Positions 49,018 to 59,630 are shown, numbered from the stretch's first letter. The stretch: 64,000 nt of DNA from Symbiodinium natans (GCA_905221605.1 CAJNDS010000447.1:306001-370000); one strand, 5' to 3'. The notes: generated by a model not told the origin, from the letters alone. Numbers and translations: made by a program.

Positions 49018-49725
49018 GGTTTAGGGTTAGGGTTTAGGGTTTAGGATTTAGGGGTTTAAGGGTTTAGGGTTTCGGGGGGCCAGAGCTGACCCTGTTAGCA
49101 GAGAATCAGGCAATTGGGTACTTTGCATCCTGCTATATATCTGTGACAGGGAAATTGACTAGTTCTCCTAATTGACGAACTGATAAGGAAGGCGTCAGTC
49201 TCTCAAGAACAGTTGGGCCCCTGATAGGTACTTCCTTGTGCAAGAGTTCATGCGTGGTCCCTGAATCAGGATGCCTTGTTAGAGCCCTTATAAGCACTAT
49301 ACATAGCAATTGCCCATACTCTTGACAAGGGTTTGAGGGACCATACCAAGGGCCCATGGTTCCAACCTTTGAAGTTCTAAATTCCACGGTCCCTGTTTGG
49401 GTCCTATATATGGTACGGCACCCTTTAAATCATGACCCCCAAAGGGGCCTAACTTAGAGAACTGCCCATGTAGCTTCCCCAAATCCCGAAGTGCCCCTAA
49501 CACACCTCAAGAAGCTCCAAACGCCCAAGATGTCCCTCCCAAAACTTGAGAATTTTGAATCCCGCAAGCGCCTTCAAGCAAACTTCCCAACCCCCTCAAG
49601 CCACACTTGGGCAAGTGACCCCTGAACCCTAAGCCCTGGGCCCTAAACCCTAAACTTTAAACCTTAAACCCGAAACTCTAAACCCTAGACCCTAGCTATT
49701 CCCCCCCGCCTCACTCAATCGCCAG
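49018..49725. other. Intron-like spacer
   Basis: TTTAGGG array at 49018-49075 on the left, AT-rich unique DNA 49080-49610, degenerate CCCTAAA at 49617-49700 on the right. Confidence 0.5.
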
Positions 49726-49779
49726 GTGCTGGCGGCCGTGGCAGAGCTTGGCCCGTCAGCGGCTTTAGCTTCGGACAAG
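49726..49779 (+). CDS. Micro-exon, 54 bp
   Basis: Acceptor ATCGCCAG, GC donor, phase 0; VLAAVAELGPSAALASDK. TTTAGGG array from 49796. Confidence 0.55.
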
Positions 49780-50331
49780 GCCTGAAGGGACTGGGGTTTA
49801 GGGTTTAGGGTTTAGGGTTTAGGGTTTACCTTTTCTTCATGGCCATGACAGCTGCTCGAGGCAGTGTTCTGTGAGGGCTTCAGAGTTTTGAAGGTCAAAG
49901 GGCCACAGTTTTCTGTAAGGCTTCGGGGAGGTTGTTACGGGTTTTAGGGTTCAAGAGGGTTTAGGGTTTAGGGTTTTGGATCCTGCTTTTGTTGCATCCC
50001 AAGAGCCAAAAGCATAGCATCCGGTGTGAGAAATTCGGCGTCTCGCTGGGAAGGTTAAACTCGTACTGCTTCCTGATTCACGCCCTACGAAGGTTTGAGG
50101 TTTGGGGTTGAGTAGGGTCCTTGCACGATGTAAGGTGTGGGGGTTTAGGGCTTAAGTTTAGGGTTTTAGAACTGATGTAAACTAGCCTTCTGAATTAAAG
50201 CCTTCCGCCCTCAAACTTAACCCCCTAAACCTCAGACCCTAAACCCTTTACTCTAAACCCTAAACCCTAAAGCCTAACTCTGAACCCAAACCCTGGCCCC
50301 CCCCCCCCGCCCCCACACCCCTCGCACACAG
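49780..50331. other. Intron-like spacer
   Basis: TTTAGGG at 49796-49828, unique DNA, C-rich CCCTAAA-like DNA at 50215-50310 before the next acceptor. Confidence 0.5.
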
Positions 50332-50372
50332 AGGAAACCGAAGCTCTCATCTCTGAGAAAGTGGCCCTGAAG
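50332..50372 (+). CDS. Micro-exon, 41 bp, coiled-coil
   Basis: Acceptor GCACACAG, GC donor; EETEALISEKVALK. TTTAGGG/CTTAGGG array from 50390. Confidence 0.6.
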
Positions 50373-50387
50373 GCGAGTGGGCGCTGT

Positions 50388-50856
50388 GGTTTAGGGCTTA
50401 GGGCTTAGGGTTTAGGGTTTAGGGTTTAGGGTTTAGGGCTAGGGGTTTAGGGTTTAGGGTTTAGGGTTTAGGGTTTAGGGTCTAGGGTTTAGGGTTTAGG
50501 GTTTAGGGTTTAGGGGGTTCGGGGCGAGAGGCTTTTGAGGGTTTACAGGGTTAGGGAATTGCCAAGCCCTTAAAAGGCCTCCCCAGGCTCTGGACAGGGT
50601 TTAGGGTTGAGGGTTTAGGGTTTAGGGTTTAGGGTTTAGGGTTTAGGGTTTAGGGTTTAGGGTTTTCTGTCAAATCTGCAGCTTCTGTGTCCTTTTGGCC
50701 AGAAGCCTCAAGACAAGGCCTCACCCTAAATCCTCAACTTTAAGCACTAAACCCTAAACACTAAGCCTAAACCCCAAACCCCAAACCCTAAACACTAAAC
50801 CCTAAACCCCAAACCCTAAACCCTTAAACCCCAAGCCCAGACCCTTTTCGTGACAG
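50388..50856. repeat. TTTAGGG arrays then CCCTAAA
   Basis: TTTAGGG at 50395-50516 and 50596-50662; CCCTAAA/CACTAAA at 50740-50835. 5'-TTTAGGG..CCCTAAA-3' order across one inferred intron. Confidence 0.9.
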
Positions 50857-50912
50857 GAGTTCTGCATCCGGCAGCAGGAGCGCCTGGTTGAGCTCGAGTT
50901 GGCCAAGGACTC
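50857..50912 (+). CDS. Micro-exon, 56 bp, coiled-coil
   Basis: Acceptor GTGACAG, GC donor; EFCIRQQERLVELELAKDS, clear heptad-like helix. Confidence 0.6.
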
Positions 50913-50914
50913 GC

Positions 50915-51601
50915 TTAGGGTTTAGGGTGTAGGACTTGGGGTTTAGGGGTTTAGGGGTTAAGGGTTTAGGGTTTAGGGGTTTAGCGGTTTAGGGGTTTAG
51001 GGTTTAGGGTTTAGGGTTTAGGGTTTAGGGTATAGGGTTTGGGGCTTTGAGTTTAGGTGTTGGTTCAGGGTTTAGGCTTTCGGATTCAAGTGTCAGGGTT
51101 GTGGCTTGGGGTTGAGGGATGTTGAGGGCTTGGGATCTGCGTGAAGCGTTTCGGGTTCAGGGTGTAGAAGTTCGTCCAGGGTGCGAATGTAGAAAGGCAG
51201 GGTGCTTTATGTTCTGCTACGTCAGAGAACTGTTCTCGGATTTTGAAAACCCCTAAACCCTAAACCCTAAGCCCTAAGCCCTAAACCCTAAACCCGAAAC
51301 CCTAAACCCTACACCCTAAACCCTAAGCCCTAAACCCTAAACCCTAAACCTTGAAGGGACGAATTTTTGGGAGCCTCCTGGAGAAGTGTGGAACTTTTGG
51401 AGCCTGATTCCCACAGTCAGGTTCAGGGTTGAGGTTCAGCGTTTCAAGCTTAAAATCCCCTGAATACCAGAAACGCCCCAAACAGCACCCAAATATCGTA
51501 AAGGTATCTACAACCCTAAGCCCAAACCCTAAACCCTAAACCAAAAACCCTGAACTACGTTGCGGGAAGGAACACCGAAGTAGCAGGGGGGATGAGCGCA
51601 G
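50915..51601. repeat. TTTAGGG array, unique spacer, CCCTAAA array
   Basis: TTTAGGG at 50915-51045, unique DNA, CCCTAAA at 51250-51350 and degenerate units to 51550. Confidence 0.88.
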
Positions 51602-51646
51602 GAGAAGGCCAGCCACTCTGGCAACTGGGCCTTGCGAATGATCCAG
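51602..51646 (+). CDS. Micro-exon, 45 bp
   Basis: Acceptor GAGCGCAG, GA donor, phase 0; EKASHSGNWALRMIQ. Confidence 0.5.
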
Positions 51647-51689
51647 GAGGGGCCGCTCGTTTCTATTTTTCTGGCTTTTTGGGGGCGGT

Positions 51690-52974
51690 TTAAGCTTAGG
51701 GTTTAGGATTCAGGGTCTATTTAGGGCGTAGGGTCCAGGGTTCAGGGTTTAGGGTTTAGGGTTTAGGGTTTAGGGTTCAGGGTTTATTTAGGGTTTAGGG
51801 TTCAGGGTTAAGGCAGAGGCCCCTGAAGTTGGCCACGGCGCGGAGCTTGTGCCACAGCGCATACTGTCCAGGTGGCAAGCATGAGGGCCCCTTACAGAAG
51901 CAAGAAATGGGTTTAGGGTTTAGGGTTTAGGGTTTAGGGTTTATCCTGCTGTAGAAGAGTAAATGAACAGGGGCGCTACCGCCTGTCTGGACCAAGCTGT
52001 GCTTGGCTCCAGGTGCGTTTAGGGCTTAGATGCTCGTTGGACCTCAAGCTTTTGGGTCAGCAACATCCAGGCGTAATCGTTTGGTGCCGCGTTTAGAATA
52101 GATCTTTTTTTTGCTTTGCTGAGTTTGAAAGTGATTTGTTTCTTCATGTAGGGTTTAGGGTTCAGGGTGCATGTAGGGTTTAGGGTTTCGGGTTTAGGAT
52201 TCAGGGTCTTTGTGCTGTGTGGGGGACGAATCCTTCGTGTGCCGTGTTGATCCCCATCCCCAGGGTCGGCGGACCCTGACACCCTCTAGACCCTCGACCC
52301 TGTAAGCCCTAGACCCTAGACCGCTAAGCCTAGGGTGTGGGGTTTCGGGTTTAGGGTTTAAACCCTAAGCCCTAAACCTTAAGCCTCAAGCTTGGCGCCC
52401 TAAACCCCAGACGCTCTCGGAGTTCAGGGCTTCGGGCTTGGAGTAGTTTAGGGTTTGGGGTAGTTTAGGTTTTAGGGTTTAGGGTTTACGGTGACAGGGC
52501 ATTTGTACGCCGCAACCACGCAGCCCTAAACCCAACGCTCAGGCACAAAGGGGGGCCCACCTGCAAAAGCACCTAAGCCCAACGCTCAAGACCCGCCCCA
52601 AACCCTAAACCCTAAACCCTAAACCCTGAGCCCTAAGCCCTAAGCCCTAAGCCCCAAATCCCGAAGCATCGACAACTTGAAACCCCCAAAATTCCCTAAA
52701 CACCCCGAACCTCAAACCCTCAAATTCTGAAGTCCCAAACCCTGAAAACCTGAAAACCCAAACCGCAAAGTCTTCACAAGTACTACAGTAAGCATTCAAC
52801 CTGCCCCCCCCCCCCGCCCCCCCCGGGTGCACCTTTGAGATTCTAGAATTCCAAAGCCCTTACAACTCAAAGAACCCAAAGCCCCAAAATCCCTAAACAC
52901 CAAAACCCTAAGTTCCCATGTGCGCTCCCCCCAAATCCCCAACCCCCCGAAAACACATGAGCCTACGCTCTAAA
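51690..52974. other. Mixed telomeric and unique sequence
   Basis: TTTAGGG at 51695-51800, 51910-51943, 52150-52200; CCCTAAA-like at 52560-52660. GC-rich islands at 51820-51900 and 52490-52530 may hold further micro-exons but none was resolved. Confidence 0.5.
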
Positions 52975-53347
52975 CCCTAAACCCCCTCAGCCCCCTCCAG
53001 CCCTAAACCCTAAACCCTAAACCCTAAACCCTAAACCCTAAACCCTAAACCCTAAACCCTAAGCCCTAAGCCCTAAACCCTAAACCCAAAACCCTAAACC
53101 CTAAACCCTAAACCCTAAGCCCTAAAACCCTAAACCCTAAACCCTAAACCCTAAACCCTAAACCCTAAAACCCTAAAACCCTAAACCCTAAACCCTAAAC
53201 CCTAAACCCTAAACCCTAAACCCTAAACCCTAAACCCTAAACCCTAAACCCTAAACCCTAAACCCTAAAACTCTAAAACCCTAAACCCTAAACCCTAAAC
53301 CCTAAACCCTAAACCCTAAACCCTAAGCCCTAAGCCCTAAACCCTCA
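52975..53347. repeat. Long CCCTAAA array
   Basis: More than 45 units with CCCTAAG and CCCTAAAA variants, window's longest nearly continuous C-orientation array. Confidence 0.97.
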
Positions 53348-53370
53348 ACCTTTGGAGGGCACCCTGGCAG

Positions 53371-53425
53371 ACTCCGGGCCTGTGGGGCCGCCGTGGGCTC
53401 AACTGGCTGAAGCATCTGAAGTAGA
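53371..53425 (+). CDS. Micro-exon candidate
   Basis: Acceptor CCCTGGCAG after the long CCCTAAA array; SGPVGPPWAQLAEASE in an open frame. Donor unclear. Confidence 0.4.
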
Positions 53426-53439
53426 TGTTACTGGGGTTT

Positions 53440-53940
53440 TACAGTTGTTCCGGTTTTTTTTGGGTTTTTAGGGCTTTCTTGGGGGTTTAGTAGGGTTTTC
53501 AGGGTTTTTGGTGGCGTTTTTGGGGTTTTTAGGGGTTTTTCAGGGTTTTGTTTTTTTTTTTTTGGTGTTCAGTGTTTTTGGGATTCGGGTTGTAAGGGTT
53601 TTTCAAGGTTGTTTGTTTGTTTTGGAGTTTTTAGGGTTTTTAGGGGGATTTAGGGGTTTACAGGTTTTTGGGTTTTTTCGGGGTTTACGGTTTTTCAGGG
53701 TTTCATGGGTTTTTGGTTTGTTTAAGGGTTTTACGGTTTTTCAGGGTTTTTGGGGTTTTAGTGGTTTTACGGTTTTTCAGGCTTTTTTGGGTTTGTGGAG
53801 TTTTTAGGTACCGTTTTTCGGGGTTATTATTTTGTTTTTTGGGGGGTGTTTGGTGTTTTTTGGGTTTTTGGTTTTTTTAAAGGGATTTAGGGTTTTTAGG
53901 GTTTTTCGGGATTTGGGGTTTTGGCTCTAGGGTTTGGTGG
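53440..53940. repeat. Degenerate T/G-rich (TTTTAGGG/TTTTCAGGG) repeat
   Basis: Imperfect GGGTTTTT-type repeat with Phe/Gly/Leu/Val-rich by-product frames. Confidence 0.8.
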
Positions 53941-54019
53941 GGATGCTAGACTTCTGACTTATGCTTCTGATGATGATTTCGGGCTTTGATCTTCTTTCCT
54001 TCTCTCGGGCAGTTTACCC

Positions 54020-54120
54020 ACTGGTTCTTCGTAGAGAATGTGGAAGGAAGTACTCTTTTCAAGGGTACATATAGGGGGATAGAAGGCGCCTCATTCCTTC
54101 ATTCCCTACTAAGAACCAGT
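54020..54120. mobile_element. TIR element H
   Basis: Left ACTGGTTCTTCGTAGAGAAT and right ATTCCCTACTAAGAACCAGT are near inverted complements. A partial relative (CTGGTTCTTCGTAGGGAATG) lies at 27126 in the Kelch gene. Confidence 0.88.
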
Positions 54121-54124
54121 CAAA

Positions 54125-54154
54125 CCCTAAACCCTAAACCCTAAACCCTAAACC

Positions 54155-54242
<88 letters not shown>

Positions 54243-54245
54243 AAC

Positions 54246-54305
<60 letters not shown>

Positions 54306-54355
54306 AACCCTAAACCCTAAACCCTAAACCCTAAACCCTAAACCCTAAACCCTAA
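54125..54355. repeat. CCCTAAA array with homogeneous CCCTCAA core
   Basis: About 21 consecutive CCCTCAA units (54154-54304) embedded between canonical units. Confidence 0.97.
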
Positions 54356-54489
54356 CCTGAAACACGAAGCTTACGACCCACCCCGGGGGTGCCTGGCTCG
54401 TTCTCTTTCCTCTCCCTGGCTCCCAGGGAATGCAAACATCTCGACAAACCCTCCTGCACAGCGACCCAGGGGGCCTTAATAATTGGAAT

Positions 54490-54650
54490 CGGGTTTTGGG
54501 GGTTCTTATCGTATACTTACAAAGGACCCATAAGGGTAGCGGCCTTCATAAATAGAATAGTGTTTTTGGGGGTAATAAAAGTGCACTTATAAAGGAGCCA
54601 GTAGAACAGGGTTTTGGGGGATATTTTAGTAGAATTACAAAGGAGCGCGT
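54490..54650. repeat. Imperfect tandem repeat, three units
   Basis: Units of about 48-69 bp start GGGTTTTGGGGG or a variant and end TACAAAGGA. AT-rich, no coding sequence. Confidence 0.65.
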
Positions 54651-54689
54651 CAGGGAAGACTATTTGTAATTCTTCCGACCCCTATCCCT

Positions 54690-54765
54690 AAACCCTAAAC
54701 CCTAAACCCTAAACCCTAAACCCTAAACCCCAAACCCTAAACCCTAAACCCTAAACCCTAAGCCC
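54690..54765. repeat. CCCTAAA array
   Basis: Ten canonical units preceding a GC-rich island (54770-54880) whose frame GEAVEAFTGSVLGALAGR after GGCGGCAG is exon-like. Confidence 0.9.
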
Positions 54766-54819
54766 GAGGGAACCGTTCCCCAGCCGTTCATTTTCGTACT
54801 GAGAGGCCGGCGGCAGGGG

Positions 54820-54880
54820 AGGCAGTCGAGGCCTTCACTGGCAGCGTGTTAGGGGCATTGGCAGGAAGGTCCGGGGTGTA
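54820..54880 (+). CDS. Micro-exon candidate
   Basis: After GGCGGCAG the frame GEAVEAFTGSVLGALAGR is open; TTTAGGG from 54882. Donor not resolved. Confidence 0.4.
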
Positions 54881-54899
54881 CGGTTTAGGGTTTAGGGTT

Positions 54900-56480
54900 T
54901 AGGGTGAGTTGACGTGCCCCAAGCTCCCGCTGGATGTGTTGCGCCCCTTTCGTTTGTCCATTTCGTCAACGAAGGCTCGTTGGATCTTCTTGATCGCTGA
55001 TCTAAATCAAGTGCCTTTGTTTGTGGGCCCCTATCATGCCCTAAACCCTAAACTCTAAACCCTACACCCTAAACCCTAAACCCCAAACCCAAGCCCGAAA
55101 CCCGAAGCCTGCATGGGCGCAAAGTCTGCCTGTCTTCTGCGCTTCTATGGCTCGGTCGCGGGTGGTTGAGGGTGGCTCGGGGTTTAGGGCCTAGGGCTGT
55201 CTACTATTGGCTTAGGACCCCCCACCCAAAAAAGGGAGATTAGCAATCCCTCTGTGGCCCTTCTAAGGAAGAGCGTTTTGCTTCTCTGGGGGGTTCTCAA
55301 GCAAGTGGTAGTTTTGGGTTCGGGGTTTAGGGAAAGCCCTGTGTACGTAAGCGCCCTCGTGGCTCTAAGCCTCTGCGTGCTCCAAAACCTCCGAACGGCA
55401 TTTGGGTTCAGGGCTGAAAACCCTAAACCCAAAGCCCCAAGCCCTAAGCCCTAAGCCCTAAACCCTAAGCCCTAAACCCAAAACCGAAAACCCTAAACCC
55501 TTCAATTGGCCACCTAGACCTCACCTCCCCCTGGCGGAGGCGCCGCCCCCGACTGTCGCCCTGGCAGTGGCTGCCGGGCAGGAGCCGGGAGCCCGGCCCT
55601 CTCCCCAAAATAAGTTGATTAGGGTTTAGGGTTTTGGGTTTCGGGTTTAGGGTTTAGGGGTTGAGGGTTTCAAGTTGGGGTTTAGGGTATAGGGAGCAGG
55701 GCACAGGGTTTAGGGTTTTAGGGTTTTCGCCGTTTAGGGTTTGGGGTCTAGGGTCCAGCGAGCGGTTTTGGAAGTCTAGGGTGAAGTGGATGCTCATCTG
55801 AGATAAGGCTCCTTGTTGACGTTCCTATTCTAATGCGGAGCCTTATACTTCTGGTACCTCCCCCAAAATCGGTACATTGTTTGGAGAAGTGCTCATGTTG
55901 ATGTTGGGTTTAGGTGAGGGTTGATGGCTGAGGGGGATTTAGGGGATGTAGGGGATTTAGAGGATTCAGGAGATTTAGGGGAATTAGGGGATTGCGGGGA
56001 TTTAGGGGATTCAGGGGAATTAGGGGAATTAGGGGATTTTCAGAGCTTGGGACGTGTCATAGTATTCTGCGCGGTCGACCTGCTTGGAGGTTCATGGTAC
56101 TTGCTAACCAGTTACAACTGTACTTATGACTGTACTTATAACCATATTAGGACACTTATGGGGCTTATAAGTGGGTTATAAGTACAGTTATAATTGGTTA
56201 ATAAGTACCACGAACCTCCAAGAGCCGAGCGAATGAAAAGCCCGAAGTCCTGAACAGTCCACAAAAAACCAGACCTGAATCTTAAATCCGAAGCCCAACT
56301 AAGCATGAAGAAAGCCTAAAAACCCAAACCTCAAGATCCGCAAGTGCCAAAACCCTTCTCAGACCCCGAAGAATCCCAAAGCGAAGCTCCGAAGCTCAAA
56401 TGGATCATAGTTCTGAATCTCTGGCGGGCAGAAAAGTTCTCTAAGCCCTAACCCTCAGTCCCTAAACCTTAAACCCGATG
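54900..56480. other. Mixed telomeric patches and unique islands
   Basis: CCCTAAA at 55038-55105 and 55425-55500, TTTAGGG at 55620-55690. The GC-rich island 55505-55615 (PHLPLAEAPPPTVALAVAAG after CACCTAG) is exon-like. GGGGATTTAGGGGAATTA-type repeat at 55928-56040. Confidence 0.5.
56083..56222. mobile_element. TIR element J, long palindrome
   Basis: Left CTTGGAGGTTCATGGTACTT and right AAGTACCACGAACCTCCAAG are inverted complements with one mismatch. Complementarity continues inward (CTAACCAGTTA / TAATTGGTTAAT), so almost the whole 140 bp can fold into one hairpin. Confidence 0.92.
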
Positions 56481-56614
56481 CCCCTAAACCCTAAACCCTA
56501 AACCCTAAACCCTAAACCCTAAACCCTAAACCCTAGACCCTAAACCCTAAACCCTAAACCCTAAACCCTGAACCCTAGACCCTAAACCCCAAACCCTAAA
56601 CCCTAAACCCCCAG
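56480..56614. repeat. CCCTAAA array fused to a 3' splice site
   Basis: Canonical units end CCCTAAACCCCCAG at the acceptor of the next micro-exon. Confidence 0.95.
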
Positions 56615-56678
56615 GTGCGAGGTGGTCGGCCGCAAGGGCGCCATCCTGCGCGAGACGGAAGACTTGCAGAGCGCCCTG
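56615..56678 (+). CDS. Micro-exon, 64 bp, helical
   Basis: CAG acceptor and GT donor; CEVVGRKGAILRETEDLQSA then L. G/C at nearly every third codon position. TTTAGGG array from 56703. One of the best supported micro-exons. Confidence 0.65.
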
Positions 56679-56699
56679 GTGCCGGGCTCGTTTTGGGTT

Positions 56700-56830
56700 G
56701 AGGGTTTAGGGTTTAGGGGGTCGGGTTTAGGGTTTAGGGTTTAGGGTTTAAGGGTTTAAGGGTTTAAGGGTTTAGGGTTTAGGGTTTAGGGTTTAGGTTT
56801 TAGGGTTTCGGGTTTAGGGTTTAGGGTGAG
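56700..56830. repeat. TTTAGGG array
   Basis: About 17 units with TTTAAGGG variants at the 5' end of the inferred intron. Confidence 0.95.
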
Positions 56831-57026
56831 GGGTGCCCCTGGCGGCAGGCTGCCAAAGGACTTCAGAGTGGAGTTCGGAAGAGTTCTGGGTGTGAGATGT
56901 CGCCTCGAAACATGGGGAGAAGATCCGGAAGGCAAGCAGGGGCGAGGGGTCTCGTGCTGCTTGCTTGTGTGTTTAAGGGTCGCTTTTTGGAATGCACATA
57001 TATCCGGGTATACAGATAGAAGCATG

Positions 57027-57135
57027 AGGAGGAGAAGAAGAAGAAGAAGAAGAAGAAGAAGAAGAAGAAGAAGAAGAAGAAGAAGAAGAAGAAGAAGAAG
57101 AAGAAGAAGAAGATGAAGAAGAAGAAGAAGAATAA
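57027..57135. repeat. AAG/GAA triplet microsatellite
   Basis: About 33 AGA triplets with one ATG interruption. Poly-Arg/Lys/Glu on one strand and poly-Ser/Leu/Phe on the other are by-products. Confidence 0.97.
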
Positions 57136-57510
57136 TAATAAGTACACAAGTATACATGTTTACTAGACATGCAAGAGTGAAAAAAGGCATAGACGTATAC
57201 GAAGTATATATAAACATATGTATATATGTATATAGATACATATATATATATATATATATGTATTAGACATCTGTCTTTTCCCCCTTAGCCCTGTCTTGAC
57301 ACTGTCAGCAGAGCGCGTCGCAAGGTGGCCACGGTTCCGCCTGGGGGCCATGTGGGGCCCTCGGCCGGGGCTTAGGGGTTTTGCCCGAAGCCCAGACACG
57401 TGCCCCCCCCTCCTGGGAAGGACAGATGTCCTGACCCTGGTCAAAACATGGAATCATGCCCCAGTTACCCAAGCCCTAAACCCCAAACCCTCAACCCTAA
57501 ACTCTAAACC
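57136..57510. other. AT-rich microsatellite and unique sequence
   Basis: (TA)n near 57200-57260, then GC-rich unique DNA. No exon resolved. Confidence 0.4.
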
Positions 57511-57610
57511 TTGGGATGTTCCCCCTTATACTAACAGTCCCCAATAAGGATTCTGGTACCCCCTAGTATAGTCCCCATTCAGGACGGTTAGCATAAGGGG
57601 AACCTCCCAA
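57511..57610. mobile_element. Inverted-repeat element family B (copy B6)
   Basis: Starts TTGGGATGTTCCCCCTTATA and ends AAGGGGAACCTCCCAA, with CTAACAGTCC pairing with GGACGGTTAG. Confidence 0.9.
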
Positions 57611-57630
57611 CCTAAGCCCTTACCCCCCAG

Positions 57631-57691
57631 AGAAGGGATCCAAATCATGGTTCACGGGCCAAGTCAAGGAGCTGCGTCTCCTGCCCTGCAG
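57631..57691 (+). CDS. Micro-exon, 61 bp
   Basis: Acceptor ACCCCCCAG, GA donor; EKGSKSWFTGQVKELRLLPC. TTTAGGG array from 57698. Confidence 0.5.
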
Positions 57692-57697
57692 GAGGGG

Positions 57698-57770
57698 TTT
57701 AGGGTTTAGGGTTTAGGGTTTAGGGTTTAGGGTTTAGGGTTTAGGGTTTAGGGTTTAGGGGGTTTAATTC
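57698..57770. repeat. TTTAGGG array
   Basis: Ten perfect units. Confidence 0.97.
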
Positions 57771-57935
57771 TGGAGAGGGGTTTCGGGTGGAAGGGGGGTT
57801 GGAAGTTTGGGGCTTAGGGGTTTGAGGTTGACAGTTTAGGGGGGTTGAGAGGGGTCGGGGTTCAAGGTTCAGGCCTCAGAGATTTGTGACATTTCCCTAA
57901 ACCCTGAATCCAACCCTAGAAGAACCCGAAAACCA

Positions 57936-58205
57936 CCCCAAACCCCTAAACCCCTAAACCCCTAAACCCCTAAACCCCTAAACCCCTAAACCCCTAAACC
58001 CCTAAACCCCTAAACCCCTAAACCCCTAAACCCCTAAACCCCTAAACCCCCAAACCCCTAAACCCCCCCTAAACCCCTAAACCCCTAAACCCCTAAACCC
58101 CTAAACCCCTAAACCCCTAAACCCCTAAACCCCTAAACCCCTAAACCCCTAAACCCTAACCCTAAACCCTCAACCCTAAACCCTCAACCCTAAACCCTCA
58201 ACCCC
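57936..58205. repeat. CCCCTAAA octamer array
   Basis: About 25 homogeneous CCCCTAAA units with one CCCCCAAA interruption, then CCCTAAA/CCCTCAA. Confidence 0.96.
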
Positions 58206-58609
58206 CCGCCCCCCTATAAGAGAGCCACGAGAGCTCTGTGTGCCCAAGGTTCGTATCCTCCAGGTGCTGCCGCAGTAGCCTAGCTCCGTTTTTCGAAGGA
58301 GTGTCGGGGTTTAGGGTTTGGGGTCTGGGGTTTAGGGTTTAGGGTTTAGGGTTTAGGGTTTAGGGTCACTGGCCCACCCGGCAGCCTGAAATCAATCTGA
58401 AGCCTTTTGGGGGTTAGGGCGTGGGGTCTTAAGAGGCGGGCATGCCTTCGACCTGGATTTCTGTGGGTTTAGGGTTTAGGGTTTAGGGTTTAGGGTTTAG
58501 GGTTTAGGGTTTAGGGTTTAGGGTTTAGGGTTTAGGGTGGTTGCTTGAAACTTGGGCCTGTGACCTTTTCATCCTGAGAGGACGGTGTCCCTGTTCTGGG
58601 TTTACCATC
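58206..58609. other. Unique islands between telomeric arrays
   Basis: Island 58206-58305 (exon-like CCRSSLAPFFE after CCTCCAG), TTTAGGG at 58310-58367, unique DNA, TTTAGGG at 58467-58540. Confidence 0.5.
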
Positions 58610-58726
58610 TGAAGCAGGGTTTATATTTCTGTTTTTGGTGAGTGTATATAAGGTTCCTTTTTAATATTGGTGAGTGTATATACCTGGTGTCCTTTTGGGG
58701 GTACAAGAAATATATACCCTACTTCA
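58610..58726. mobile_element. TIR element K
   Basis: Left TGAAGCAGGGTTTATATTTC and right GAAATATATACCCTACTTCA are near inverted complements; internal GGTGAGTGTATATA is duplicated. Confidence 0.8.
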
Positions 58727-58736
58727 ATATGGGAAC

Positions 58737-58829
58737 ATGGGGGGGGGTTTACGAAAATACGGGACCGCTACTAGAGACACCCAAATAGTAGGATTCCCTT
58801 CTAATGAGGAACCCCCCAATAAGGTGCCC
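58737..58829. mobile_element. Inverted-repeat element family C (copy C3)
   Basis: ATGGGGG..TTTACGAAAATA, then GGGACCGCTA and AAATAGTAGGATTCCCTT as in copy C2. The right end runs into CCCTAAA repeats, so it is truncated. Confidence 0.75.
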
Positions 58830-59228
58830 CTAAACCCTAAACCCTAAACCCTAAACACTCTAAACCCTAAAGTTTTCAAAGGGTGGCTTGAAGCTCCAAA
58901 ACCCCAACCCTGAACCCTAAACCCCCTCAACCTCCCTTAAGTCCCCAAACCCCGTAAGCCCCCTAAATCCCCTCAACCCCTTCAACCCCTCAACCCCCTC
59001 AATCCCCTCAACCCCCTCAACCCCCTCAACCCGCTCAACCCGCTCAACCCCCTCAACCCCCTCAACCCCCAAACCCTACGAGCTCGATTTTTGTTCTGGG
59101 GTACGAAGGCAGGGCCTATATGCCCTTTTGCATTTTTATAGCATTGCGATGCAGGAGTGAAGGGTTGGGGGTGTCGAGTTTGCGGTTTAGGGTTCAGTAA
59201 AGTGGGAGTGTTGTTAGGTGTGAGGGAG
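58830..59228. other. Degenerate CCCTAAA and CCCCCTCAA repeats
   Basis: CAACCCCCT-type tandem repeat at about 58970-59070, then unique DNA. No exon. Confidence 0.5.
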
Positions 59229-59244
59229 TATATGTATATATATA

Positions 59245-59303
<59 letters not shown>

Positions 59304-59314
59304 ATATATATATA
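59229..59314. repeat. TATATG microsatellite
   Basis: (TATATG)n and (TA)n. Confidence 0.97.
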
Positions 59315-59454
59315 GATGGTATATTTTATATATAGAAATGCATACACACATATGCATGTGTATCGACATCTGTACACAAAATACACACCTGGGCCGAAGC
59401 AGGTGGGGGCCACGGCACGGCGAGCCCTGGCGGAGGCCGAGACTAAACCCCAAA

Positions 59455-59630
59455 CCCCACACCCCAAACCCTAAACCCTAAACCCCAAAGCCCAAGACCC
59501 TAAACCCTAAACCCTAAACCCTAAACCCTAAACCCTAAACCCTAAACCCTAAACCCTAAACCCTAAACCCTAAACCCTAAACCCTAAACCCTAAACCCTA
59601 AACCCAAGACCCAAGACCCTAAACCCTAAG
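59455..59630. repeat. CCCTAAA array
   Basis: About 22 units flanked by CCCAAAG/CCCAAGA variants. Confidence 0.95.

Noticed and set aside
53508-53880. Phe/Gly-rich protein resembling FG nucleoporin repeats
   Set aside because: Arises from degenerate GGGTTTTT repeat in overlapping frames; no splice or start context.
55921-56181. Asp/Leu/Gly repeat protein
   Set aside because: Translation of a GGGGATTTAGGGGAATTA tandem repeat; continues into element J without a domain.
56826-57241. Poly-Arg, poly-Ser and poly-Leu frames
   Set aside because: AAG/GAA triplet microsatellite.
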